64,000 bases of DNA from positions 1 through 64,000 of the forward strand of contig NZ_LJSD01000054.1 of the NCBI RefSeq assembly GCF_001303895.1. Direction: 5' to 3'. The notes under the pieces are model-generated. The model searched no databases, was not told the DNA's origin, and saw only the letters and a program-made list of their open reading frames with translations. The position numbers and the translations under genes are program-made. Shown in pieces: positions 1 to 7,897 of this stretch (within the stretch, counting starts at the first letter, position 1; every line of letters starts with the position of its first letter). This DNA is from Mesorhizobium sp. 1M-11. Its GTDB lineage: Bacteria; Pseudomonadota; Alphaproteobacteria; Rhizobiales; Rhizobiaceae.

Positions 1-24
1 GCGCGGATCGGCGTTATGGGGTGA

Positions 25-753
25 TCAGGCGCGGTTCTTGAATCGCCAGGATTCGTTTCCGGTCTCGATGATCTCGCAGTGATGGGTGAGCCGGTCGAGC
101 AGCGCCGTCGTCATCTTGGCGTCGCCGAAGACAGCGGGCCATTCGCCGAACGCCAGATTGGTGGTGACGATGATCGAGGTGCGCTCGTAGAGCCTGCTGA
201 TCAGGTGGAAGAGCAACTGCCCGCCGGCTTGCGCGAAGGGCAGATAGCCGAGTTCGTCGAGGACGACGAAGTCCAATCGGGTCAGGTAGTCAGCGATACG
301 GCCCTGCTTGCCACCGCGGTGCTCGGTCTCGAGCCGGTTGACGAGATCAACGACATTGAAGAAGCGACCGCGCGTCCCGTTGCGGATGAGGGATCGGGCA
401 AGGGCAATCGCCAGATGTGACTTGCCGGTTCCGGTGCCGCCGATGAGAACGGCGTTACGCTGGTCGGCGACGAAGGTGCCGTTGGCAAGGTCCCTGACCA
501 GCACCTCGTTGACCGGCGTGCCGTCGAAGTCGAACTCCTCGATGTCCTTGGCGATCGGCAGCTTTGCGACGGTGAGCTGGTATTTGATGGAGCGCGCCTG
601 CTTCTCGGCGATCTCGGCCGACAGCAGATCGCCGACGATCCTCGGCGGCTCGTGCTGGCGCTTGATGCCGGTCGCCATAACCTCGTCATAGGCACTGCGC
701 ATGCCGTAGAGCTTCAACGTTCCCATCAGATCCAGAACCTGCGTGCGTTCCAT
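25..753 (-). CDS. istB: IS21-family helper ATPase IstB
   Basis: The 242-residue product is the AAA+ ATPase that assists the IstA transposase and directs target choice. A Walker A motif (GGTGTGKSH) lies near residues 105-113 and a Walker B-like stretch (VVLDELGYLPF) near residue 165. The length is normal for IstB. Its ATG overlaps the istA stop codon (ATGA), indicating translational coupling. No frameshift or internal stop is seen, so the protein should be functional. Confidence 0.93.
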   Translation of the reverse strand: MERTQVLDLMGTLKLYGMRSAYDEVMATGIKRQHEPPRIVGDLLSAEIAEKQARSIKYQLTVAKLPIAKDIEEFDFDGTPVNEVLVRDLANGTFVADQRNAVLIGGTGTGKSHLAIALARSLIRNGTRGRFFNVVDLVNRLETEHRGGKQGRIADYLTRLDFVVLDELGYLPFAQAGGQLLFHLISRLYERTSIIVTTNLAFGEWPAVFGDAKMTTALLDRLTHHCEIIETGNESWRFKNRA

Positions 754-2252
754 CAGCTTGCCCTCCTGAGGCTGTCGTAGCGGGCACAGTCGGCCTGCGG
801 CTCATGGCGCAGGCGAAGAGCGTCCGGGGTGAGAATGGTGATGGCTGGCGCCGGATCGCGCCGCCGCGCCAGAATGTTGATGATGACAGCTGACGAGCAG
901 ACGTTCTGGTCGAGCGCCTCTTGGCAGGCGGCCTCCACGGCATCGATCCCGTCGGTCAACACCGCAGCCAGGATCGCCACCATCTGGCGATCACCGTCAT
1001 CCGAGGACTTCAGTCGGCGCCGGGTCCGCTCCATCGCCGAGGGCAGAACCCAGTCCTGGAACGGCGCGCCATTGCGCAATGCGCCGGGCTTGCGGGCGAG
1101 CACGGGGACATAGTGCCAGGGATCGTAAATGGTCTCACCGCGCCCGAACGAACGGGCGTGTTCGGCGACGACAACGCCATCCTGCCGGATGACGATCCTG
1201 CTGGCATAGGCCTGGATCTCGACCGGTCGGCCCACGGCAGTCGACAGCACCGAGTATTTGTTGTTGTCGAAGCGCACCGTGCAGGTCTTCGATACCGAGG
1301 CGGGGACCGTGTGGAAGCCGTCGAAGGGGCCGCGATACTCGACAAGTTTGCCGCGCTCCTCCTCGAACACCTCCCAGATCGTGCGCTCCGGCTGATCGAT
1401 ATGACGGTGCGTCTTGGTGTAGGCGATGCATTTGTCGAGCAGCCAGGCGTTGAGTTCCTCATAGGATTTGAAGCGCAGCCGCGGCGTGAAGAAGCGCTCG
1501 CGCACCAGCCCGACCTGGTTCTCGACTTGACCCTTCTCCCAGCCCGACGCCGGCGTGCAGGCGACCGGCTGCACCAGATAATGGCTGCACATCTGCAGGA
1601 AGCGGCGATTGTATTGCCGGTCCTTGCCGACGAATACCGTCTCAACCGCCGTCTTCATGTTGTCGTAGATGCCGCGCGTGCAGGTGCCGCCAAAGAAGGC
1701 GAAGGCCCGGTCGTGCGCGTCGAACACCATCTCCTGCGTCTCGCGCGGATAGGCTCTGACGAACATCATGCGGCTGTGGCAAAGCCGGACATGGGCAACC
1801 TTCACGGTCACAGTCACGCCATTGATGAGGACGATCTCGTGGCTCCAGTCGAACTGGTAGGCTTCACCCGGCGCGAAGAACAACGGCACATAGGCTTCCG
1901 CCGTCGCTGATCCCTGCGCCTTCGCCCAGCTCTTGGCGTATCGGCGAACCGCGTCGTAGCTGCCGTCGTATCCGAGACCGCGGAGCTCCTCAAAGATTCG
2001 GATCAGCGTTAGCCGCTCGCGCCCCGCCTTGCCGTGATTGCCACCTAAAAGCCCGTCGAGCTGATCCTGCCAGGGGCCGATCTTTGGCATCGGCTGATGC
2101 TCACGCTCGTAACGGAACTCCGTCGCGTTCGACCGCAGCACCTTCCGGACAACCTTCCGCGATATCCTCAACTCGCGGCAGATCTCCTTGATCGACTTCC
2201 CCTGGACCAGCGAAAGCCGACGTATCTTCGCAATCGTCTCCACAACCAACAT
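753..2252 (-). CDS. istA: IS21-family transposase IstA
   Basis: The product is about 499 residues when started at the ATG at 2252; the frame is open for 14 more codons upstream, but those lie in the element's terminal region. An N-terminal helix-turn-helix (IKEICRELRISRKVVRKVL) is followed by a DDE integrase core. Asp candidates sit in YQFDWSHE and GIYDNMKTAV, and Glu in KGQVENQVG. IstA cuts and joins the element ends. It is the first gene of the istAB operon and overlaps istB by one base. It appears intact. Confidence 0.92.
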   Translation of the reverse strand: MLVVETIAKIRRLSLVQGKSIKEICRELRISRKVVRKVLRSNATEFRYEREHQPMPKIGPWQDQLDGLLGGNHGKAGRERLTLIRIFEELRGLGYDGSYDAVRRYAKSWAKAQGSATAEAYVPLFFAPGEAYQFDWSHEIVLINGVTVTVKVAHVRLCHSRMMFVRAYPRETQEMVFDAHDRAFAFFGGTCTRGIYDNMKTAVETVFVGKDRQYNRRFLQMCSHYLVQPVACTPASGWEKGQVENQVGLVRERFFTPRLRFKSYEELNAWLLDKCIAYTKTHRHIDQPERTIWEVFEEERGKLVEYRGPFDGFHTVPASVSKTCTVRFDNNKYSVLSTAVGRPVEIQAYASRIVIRQDGVVVAEHARSFGRGETIYDPWHYVPVLARKPGALRNGAPFQDWVLPSAMERTRRRLKSSDDGDRQMVAILAAVLTDGIDAVEAACQEALDQNVCSSAVIINILARRRDPAPAITILTPDALRLRHEPQADCARYDSLRRAS

Positions 2253-2306
2253 CCAAAACAAATGCCCCCGATGAAACCGAAGGCAGTGTGACAACCCTGC
2301 GTTACA

Positions 2307-2360
2307 GGGGTCCTTTTTGGACGCCGGTCACCCCTGAAACGGGGTCCTTATTCCACGCCG
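2307..2360. repeat. Direct repeats in the IS21 left end
   Basis: Two 20-bp copies at 2307-2326 and 2341-2360 share 17 positions. Both start GGGGTCCTT and end ACGCCG. They lie between istA and the element tip, where IS21 elements carry multiple transposase-binding repeats. A matching set is expected at the other end, outside the window. Confidence 0.7.
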
Positions 2361-3574
2361 AAACACACCTTGAACAAGGGAGTGTCCGTGGGCGACGCCT
2401 GAGCTTCGGTGCGTTCTTTGTAGTAAGCCCTCGCATCGGCCTCGTCCATCGTCGTATCGACGCTGACATCCGGATCGGACACGACTTTCTCGACCTGTTG
2501 CTGCACATCCCATGGCGTGGAGCCGGGGACGAGGCGGATATTCACATAGGCCTCGGCAGCGCCAGGGATGACGTTCTCCTTCACCCCGGCTTTGACAATC
2601 GTCGGCGCCACCGTGTTGCGCATCAGAGCATGCCAGAGCAACGGATAGTCGCCCGTTGCGGAGACGCGCTCTCCTGCTTCCTTCAACGCTGAAGCATCGC
2701 TGCTCGATGCCAAGGTTTCGAGATCCGCTTTCATCTGCCCGCTCGCGCTCGACGCAAGGGCCTTGAAATAGGCTTTGGTTTGATCCGTAAGGGTCGGCTC
2801 GGTGTCCCAGGTGGATATTTTCGCCAGGGCTCTGGTCAATTTGCCAATGGCGCTGTCTGGCTGTGGACGCGAGGAATGCGTGGGCGTGCCAACCACCCGC
2901 AGCCGCAGACCGGCGTAGATTTTGTCACGCGTTGTGATGTTGACCTGCCGGGCGACCCCGTTCTTATCCTGGAAAATCCACCCGCCTTCGTTCAAGACGA
3001 ATTCAGCCTTGATTTTCTCCCAGTGATTCTTTGCCAGCCAGTCGGTGCCATAGTCGCCAGCCTCCTCGTCGGCCTCGGCGAGAAAGATCACGTCCCTCGA
3101 CAGGGCGACACCACTCTTCTTGAGATCCAGAAGAGCTTGAACGAAGACAGCCTGGCCGCCCTTGAAATCCATCGCGCCGCGACCAAGCACATAGTCGCCT
3201 TTTATTTCGCCGGCGAAAGGATCGACACTCCATGTCTGCCTCTCCACCGGCACGACATCGGAATGTGCGGCCAGCAGGATCGGACCCTTGCTGCCGTCCC
3301 CTTTGAGCCGGGCGATGAAATGAGCCACGCCTTCTTTCGGGGTTTTTATGATCTCGTTCTCTATGCCCGCTTCGTCGAAGACCTTCTTCAGGAAGGTCGC
3401 TTCTTCCAGCGTCTTCCCCGGTGGATTCGACGTGTCGAAACGCAAAAGCTGTTGAAGAAGCTTAACGGCTCCATCGGTTTCCTGCGCAGCAACAGGCACC
3501 GTTGTTCCCATCAAGGCAGCAACGCCGAACACCGCCACGCCAGTTCTCAAAATGGACTGAACCGATCTCATCAC
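2348..3574 (-). pseudogene. Secreted M20-family metallopeptidase, 3' end removed by IS21
   Basis: The open frame encodes 408 residues. It begins with a Sec signal peptide (about residues 1-30, ending VAAQ) followed by an M20/ArgE-DapE-type zinc peptidase. Visible metal and catalytic motifs are AAHSDVVP, GRGAMDFKGG and AEADEEAGDYG. Family members run roughly 60 residues longer and supply a last metal-binding His near the C-terminus. Here the peptidase sequence stops at PLFK, and the final codons (VCFGVE and the TAA) fall in or at the IS21 tip. The missing His region implies loss of activity. The 3' remainder should lie beyond the right end of the IS, left of base 1. Substrate unknown. Confidence 0.8.
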
Positions 3575-3899
3575 TTTCTTCCCTCAACAGTCTATGAATT
3601 TCCCCCGTTGAAACGCCCATTCGTCCATCCTAATGAAAGCAACTTCTTATGACATACGACTTACGACATACGACTAAGTGCTAGGTGTGCTCCCCCAAGG
3701 TGAGGGTTCATCCCTGAAGCCTGTCGGTGAAGAGTGGTGGTGAGGTTCTGGCATAGCGAACGCACGCGCGATGCCTTCGAGCCGAGCTCCAGGCATTGCG
3801 ACAGGACACTGCGAACCCTGCCTGCCGGCCACTGCATTGAAGCAGAGTACCTCGATCCGGCCACGGCCTCCGATGGCCGCGCGCCGGCAGCAAGCTCGG
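3575..3899. other. Intergenic region without a recognisable gene
   Basis: This 325-bp gap lies between the start of the M20 gene and the end of the Mrp gene, both on the minus strand. It should hold the M20 promoter. No frame in it resembles a known protein. Its only clear structure is a short tandem repeat at 3647-3674. Confidence 0.5.
3647..3674. repeat. Tandem 14-bp repeat
   Basis: Two adjacent copies, TTATGACATACGAC and TTACGACATACGAC, differ at one base. They lie 73 bp upstream of the truncated M20 gene. They could be a duplicated regulatory half-site or a slippage product. Confidence 0.6.
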
Positions 3900-5078
3900 C
3901 TATTCGAAAACGATGCTCGGCCCGGTCTGGGCAGCGCCCTTCCCGGCCTGCAGCTGTGCCCAGGTCTTGGCCGCGATGTCCTTGTAGATCTTCGCTTCTG
4001 CGCCATCCGGCTTGGCAGCGACCACCGGCGAGCCGGCGTCCGAGCTCTCGCGAATGCCCATTTCCAGCGGCACCGCGCCAAGAAACGGCACGCCCAGGCG
4101 CTCGGCTTCCTTCTGCGCGCCGCCATGGCCGAAGATGTCGTAGCGCTTGCCGGTGTCGGGGGCGATGAAATAGCTCATGTTCTCGACGATGCCGAGCAGC
4201 GGCACGTCGACCTTCCTGAACATGTTCAGACCCTTGCGTGCATCGATCAGGGCAAGGTCCTGCGGCGTCGAGACGATCACCGCGCCGGCCAGCGGCACCT
4301 GCTGGGCCATGGTCAGCTGGGCGTCGCCGGTGCCGGGCGGCATATCGACCACCAGCACGTCGAGCGGTCCCCATTCGACCTCGCGCAGCATCTGGGTGAG
4401 CGCAGACATCACCATCGGCCCGCGCCAGATCATCGGCGTTTCCTCATCGACGAGGAAACCCATCGACATCACCTTGAGGCCGTAATTCTCCTTCGGCTTC
4501 AGCACCTTGCCGTCTACCGTCTCCGGCTTGCCATGGATGCCGAGCAGCTTCGGCATGGAGGGCCCATAGATATCGGCGTCGAGAACGCCGACCTTCAGGC
4601 CATTGGCTGCGAGACCGAGGGCGATGTTGACGGCGGTGGTGGATTTGCCGACACCGCCCTTGCCGGAAGCAACGGCGATGATCGCCTCGATGCCGGGGAC
4701 GCCGCGCTTGCCGGAACTCTGCGATGGCGGCGCCTGCCGGGGTGCGGGCGCAGGGCGTGGGGCGGCAGGCGGCGGAGCCGGACGGGGCGCTGCCGGACGC
4801 TGCGGCACCGGCGCTTCCATGCCGCCGCTCCGCTTTTCAGCGGTAAGCGCCACGACCGCGCCGGCAATGCCGGGGATGGCTTTCACCACGCGCTCGGCGG
4901 CCGCGCGCAGCGGCTCCATCTCCTGGGCGCGCGCCGCCGGTACGGTGATGGAGAAGAACACCTTGGCGTCGGCTATGAAGATTTCCGACACCATGCCGAG
5001 ATCGACGATATTGCCGGAGAAATCCGGCCCGCTGATCGTCTTCAGGCGATCGATGACGGCTTCCTTGCTGACGGACAT
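3900..5078 (-). CDS. apbC: Mrp/ApbC-type iron-sulfur cluster carrier ATPase
   Basis: The product is about 392 residues from the ATG at 5078; the frame stays open upstream, but homology starts at MSVSKEAVIDRL. The N-terminal ~95 residues form a MIP18/DUF59-like domain. A Pro/Ala-rich linker follows (about residues 100-130). The P-loop NTPase domain has the deviant Walker A GKGGVGKSTTA, and DMPPGTGDAQ and the ENMSYF region are typical of Mrp/NBP35. Such proteins bind and transfer 4Fe-4S clusters in the cytosol, which would serve the Fe-S-rich formate dehydrogenase nearby, although this is a general housekeeping function. I do not see the CxxC pair that many members carry near the C-terminus. 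Confidence 0.88.
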   Translation of the reverse strand: MSVSKEAVIDRLKTISGPDFSGNIVDLGMVSEIFIADAKVFFSITVPAARAQEMEPLRAAAERVVKAIPGIAGAVVALTAEKRSGGMEAPVPQRPAAPRPAPPPAAPRPAPAPRQAPPSQSSGKRGVPGIEAIIAVASGKGGVGKSTTAVNIALGLAANGLKVGVLDADIYGPSMPKLLGIHGKPETVDGKVLKPKENYGLKVMSMGFLVDEETPMIWRGPMVMSALTQMLREVEWGPLDVLVVDMPPGTGDAQLTMAQQVPLAGAVIVSTPQDLALIDARKGLNMFRKVDVPLLGIVENMSYFIAPDTGKRYDIFGHGGAQKEAERLGVPFLGAVPLEMGIRESSDAGSPVVAAKPDGAEAKIYKDIAAKTWAQLQAGKGAAQTGPSIVFE

Positions 5079-5309
5079 GCTGCTGTTTCTTCTGCCTGTG
5101 CTGCCTTTTGTTGAGCCTGAAATAGTGCACTTCAAGCATAAGACCAAGCCATCCTCATATGCCAAACGATAAAACCCGCCGCCCTTGTCGGAATAGGGCC
5201 AGTTCATCCGTCCTTGGGAAGCACATCGTCTGTTCGCCAATCATCCTTCGCGCCGACGATCCGAGCTCAGCGCAGTCGGCGAACGAACCAAGAGCAAGGG
5301 AGATTTGAA

Positions 5310-5687
5310 ATGCTTTCCAACAACAATGCAGCCGCCAACATCGCCGTCCGCGATGTCAAAGCCGCGCGTGCCTTCTACCAGGGCATACTGGGGCTGGAAG
5401 AGGTCTCGCACATGGACGACGACCTCGTTGTCCTGAGGAGCGGCGAGACCGTGCTTGTCGTCTACCGTTCCGAGTTCGCGGGTACCAACAAGGCGACCTC
5501 GGTGACATGGGCCGTGGGCTCCGAGATCGACACCATCGTCAAGGACCTGAGGTCGAAGGGCGTGCCGTTCGAACACTACGATATGCCCGGCACCACACTG
5601 GACGGCGATCTCCACGTCGGCCACGGCATGAAGGTCGCCTGGTTCAGGGACCCGGACGGCAACATCCTGAATGTGATCGACCAATAG
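5310..5687 (+). CDS. VOC/glyoxalase-like protein
   Basis: The 125-residue product has a single vicinal-oxygen-chelate fold: NIAVRDVKAARAFYQ at the start, a central strand with VLRSGETVLVVYRS, and FRDPDGNILNVID at the end, the typical closing strand with its metal-ligand region. The ATG at 5310 is preceded by AAGGGAGA. VOC proteins include dioxygenases, glyoxalases and resistance proteins, and the substrate cannot be read from sequence. It stands alone on the plus strand, 231 bp from the divergent apbC start. Confidence 0.8.
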   Translation: MLSNNNAAANIAVRDVKAARAFYQGILGLEEVSHMDDDLVVLRSGETVLVVYRSEFAGTNKATSVTWAVGSEIDTIVKDLRSKGVPFEHYDMPGTTLDGDLHVGHGMKVAWFRDPDGNILNVIDQ

Positions 5688-5729
5688 CGCAGTCGCATTG
5701 GCGATATCTGTCAGCTGACATGCGGCTCT

Positions 5730-5751
5730 CGCGTCGACATCAAACGACGCG
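5730..5751. other. Small hairpin between the VOC and NTF2-like genes
   Basis: A 7-bp stem (CGCGTCG/CGACGCG) with an 8-base loop lies 43 bp after the VOC stop codon. There is no T-run, so termination is uncertain. Confidence 0.35.
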
Positions 5752-5808
5752 GGATGCATTATTCAGGCTTGGACGGGGCTGTAGTTTTCAGATCGCCAGG
5801 AGCTGATC

Positions 5809-6162
5809 ATGACCATCACCGAGCTTGCCAACGATTTCACGCATCTGCTCAAGCAAAACGATCACAAGGGAGCCGCCGAGAAATACAACGCCGACAACAT
5901 TGTCAGTTACGAAGCCATGGAAGGTCCGATGGCGGTCTGCGAGGGCAGTGATGCCGTCAAACAGAAGAGCGCGTGGTGGACGGAAAACCATGACGTCCAT
6001 AGCGGTTCTGTCGAAGGCCCCTTCGTCAATGGCGACCAGTTCGCCCTCCGTTTCACGATGGATGTCACACCGAAGTCAACCGGCGAGCGCGTCAAGATGG
6101 ACGAGGTCGGCGTTTACACCGTCAAGGACGGCAAGATCGTCGAAGAGCGCTTCTACTACTAA
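5809..6162 (+). CDS. NTF2/SnoaL-like small protein
   Basis: The 117-residue product fits the cone-shaped NTF2-like fold. A helical start (ITELANDFTHLLKQND) leads to a strand-rich half with the motif VYTVKDGKIVEERFYY, characteristic of SnoaL-like domains. Such proteins act as small isomerases, hydrolases or ligand binders, and no catalytic assignment is possible here. The ATG follows CAGGAGCTGATC, a good ribosome-binding site. It is 121 bp from the VOC gene and may be co-transcribed with it. Confidence 0.75.
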   Translation: MTITELANDFTHLLKQNDHKGAAEKYNADNIVSYEAMEGPMAVCEGSDAVKQKSAWWTENHDVHSGSVEGPFVNGDQFALRFTMDVTPKSTGERVKMDEVGVYTVKDGKIVEERFYY

Positions 6163-6179
6163 AGCCGAGGCCTGGCGCG

Positions 6180-6299
6180 GTCCGCCGTTTCACGGAAACG
6201 GCGGACGTCGCCAGCTCTTTGGTCTGATGCAATTCCTGACGGAAAACCGCTGCACACTTTTCCTGGAATTGCTCTTTGGTCTGACGCAATTCCTGACGG
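6180..6299 (+). repeat. Two-hairpin dispersed repeat, copy A (variant)
   Basis: Module 1 is a 12-bp stem hairpin (GTCCGCCGTTTC at 6180-6191 and its complement to 6206). Module 2 is flanked by GCAATTCC/GGAATTGC at 6229-6272. A partial second copy of the module 2 start (TTTGGTCTGACGCAATTCC) follows to 6299. It starts just after the NTF2-like stop codon. Related copies occur near 14.4, 19.2, 37.3, 43.0 and 62.3 kb. Confidence 0.75.
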
Positions 6300-6332
6300 C
6301 GTTCCACCGCATTGCCGATAGGGTATTTCCTA

Positions 6333-6360
6333 CCCGCCCGTATGGTTCAATCCGGGCGGG
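6333..6360. promoter_or_regulatory. Inverted repeat upstream of the LysR gene
   Basis: An 8-bp perfect stem, CCCGCCCG/CGGGCGGG, with a 12-base loop ends 21 bp before the LysR ATG. It could be an operator or a leader hairpin occluding translation. No function is proven. Confidence 0.4.
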
Positions 6361-6381
6361 AAATGCTCTAGTTTTCGGCGC

Positions 6382-7311
6382 ATGATCGACAAGCTCGAAT
6401 TTTTCATAGCCCTGGCCCGCGAAGAGCATTTCGGGCGCGCGGCCGAAATGTGCGGGGTGACGCAGCCGACCTTATCGGCCGGCATCAAGCAGTTGGAGGA
6501 TCAGCTTGGCGTGATGCTGGTGAAGCGCGGATCGCGTTTCCAGGGGCTGACGCCGGAAGGCGAACAGGTGCTGACCTGGGCGCGACGCATCGTCAGCGAC
6601 ACGCGCTCGATGAAGGAGGAGATGCGGGCGGCCAAGCACGGCCTTTCCGGCCGTATCCGCATCGCCGCCATTCCGACCGCGCTTGCCATGGTGGCGAGGC
6701 TCACCACGCCGTTCCGCGAAAAACATCCCGGCGTCACCTTCTCGGTGCTGTCGCGCACCTCGATCGAGGTGCTGTCGCTGCTTGGCAATCTCGATATCGA
6801 TGCCGGCATAACCTATCTCGACAACGAGCCGCTCGGCCGGGTGACCAGCGTGCCGCTTTATGACGAGCGCTATCAGCTGATCACGGCGGCAGGCACCGAA
6901 TATTCCGATCGCGGAGAAGTGACCTGGGAGGAGGTGTCGAGCCTGCCGCTCTGCCTGCTCACGCCCGACATGCAGAACCGCCGCATCATCGACCAGCATC
7001 TGGCGGACGCCGGCGTGCAGGTGCGCCCGACGCTGGAAAGCAATTCCATGATCGTGCTGTTCTCGCACATCCGCACCGGAAAATGGTCGTCGATCATGCC
7101 GCTCAACCTCGCGGAAACATTCGGCTTTTCCGAACCGATCCGGGCGATCCCCATCGTCGACCCGGACGCGCGCCACGCCGTCGGACTGGTGACGGCGCCG
7201 CGCGATCCGCAGACGCCGCTGGTGCAGGCGCTGCTGGACGAGGCGACGACGCTGGCAGGCAATCTGCGCCGCGAGGCCGAGGCTAAGCTCCGATCGAACC
7301 TTAATCGATAG
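6382..7311 (+). CDS. LysR-family regulator next to the formate dehydrogenase operon
   Basis: The 309-residue product has the LysR winged helix-turn-helix at residues ~1-60 (FGRAAEMCGVTQPTLSAGIKQLEDQLG) and a periplasmic-binding-like effector domain from ~residue 90. It lies directly upstream of fdsG on the same strand, separated by a 106-bp AT-rich gap holding a plausible promoter. LysR genes in this position are commonly linked to fds operons, so it probably controls formate oxidation. The effector (formate or another metabolite) is inferred, not shown. Confidence 0.88.
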   Translation: MIDKLEFFIALAREEHFGRAAEMCGVTQPTLSAGIKQLEDQLGVMLVKRGSRFQGLTPEGEQVLTWARRIVSDTRSMKEEMRAAKHGLSGRIRIAAIPTALAMVARLTTPFREKHPGVTFSVLSRTSIEVLSLLGNLDIDAGITYLDNEPLGRVTSVPLYDERYQLITAAGTEYSDRGEVTWEEVSSLPLCLLTPDMQNRRIIDQHLADAGVQVRPTLESNSMIVLFSHIRTGKWSSIMPLNLAETFGFSEPIRAIPIVDPDARHAVGLVTAPRDPQTPLVQALLDEATTLAGNLRREAEAKLRSNLNR

Positions 7312-7342
7312 AAAATTTTTATCATACGACGAAACAGCTTTA

Positions 7343-7372
7343 TTGATTCCAAGGGTTTGCATCGCATTTAAT
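7343..7372 (+). promoter_or_regulatory. Candidate promoter of the fds operon
   Basis: TTGATT at 7343-7348 and TTTAAT at 7367-7372 are separated by 18 bp in an AT-rich stretch (7312-7375) between the LysR gene and fdsG. The upstream AT-rich bases could hold LysR binding sites. The spacing is acceptable for a housekeeping sigma factor. This is read by eye only. Confidence 0.4.
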
Positions 7373-7417
7373 AGGGAGAAGGCGCCCAATAGGGCGCGGT
7401 GTCAGGGAGGGCGCTGC

Positions 7418-7897
7418 ATGTCGTTGCAGCCTGCAAGTACCGAGATAGCGGCGCGAACTGCCGCGGTGATCAGCGAGATGAAGGGCCTCGAAGGTCCGCT
7501 GTTGCCGATCCTGCACGGTGTCCAGGAAGAGTTCGGCTACGTGCCGCAGGAAGCGCTGCTGGTGATCGCCGACGCGCTCAACCTTTCCCGCGCCGAGGTT
7601 CATGGCGTCGCCACCTTCTACCACGACTACCGCAAGCAGCCCGCAGGCCGTCATGTGCTCAAGCTCTGCCAGGCCGAGGCCTGCCAGTCGATGGGCTCGG
7701 ACGCTATCGCGGCCAAGGTCAAGCAGGCGCTCGGCGTAGGCTTCCACGAGACGGCCAAGGACAATTCTGTTACACTGGAGCCGGTCTATTGCCTCGGACT
7801 GTGCGCCTGTGCGCCGTCGGCGATGCTGGACGGCCAGGTTATCGGCAGGCTGGACGACGAGGCGATCGACGAGATCGTCGCGGAGGTACGCCGATGA
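7418..7897 (+). CDS. fdsG: NAD-dependent formate dehydrogenase gamma subunit
   Basis: The 159-residue product is a NuoE/24-kDa-like thioredoxin-fold [2Fe-2S] protein. The cluster Cys residues are visible in CQAEACQ and CLGLCACAP. In the cytosolic Fds complex it sits next to the diaphorase subunit and completes the electron path to NAD+. The ATG at 7418 is chosen over an upstream in-frame start because CAGGGAGG precedes it and homology begins at once. Its stop overlaps the fdsB start (ATGA). Confidence 0.93.
   Translation: MSLQPASTEIAARTAAVISEMKGLEGPLLPILHGVQEEFGYVPQEALLVIADALNLSRAEVHGVATFYHDYRKQPAGRHVLKLCQAEACQSMGSDAIAAKVKQALGVGFHETAKDNSVTLEPVYCLGLCACAPSAMLDGQVIGRLDDEAIDEIVAEVRR

Larger units (their letters stand above)
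1..2367 (-). mobile_element. IS21-family insertion sequence, incomplete at the window edge
   Basis: The element carries the two-gene istA-istB arrangement of IS21, both genes reading leftwards, with the istA-proximal end at about 2365-2367. There the minus strand starts TGTGTTTCGG, matching the TG...CA ends of this family. The other end lies to the left of base 1 and is not visible. The end contains two similar 20-bp repeats, as is usual for IS21 transposase binding sites. Insertion has removed the 3' end of the neighbouring M20 peptidase gene. Both transposition genes are intact, so the element may be active. Confidence 0.85.

Noticed and set aside
3771..5114. A 447-codon plus-strand frame opposite apbC
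   Set aside because: Complement of a strongly supported Mrp/ApbC gene; composition of a shadow frame.
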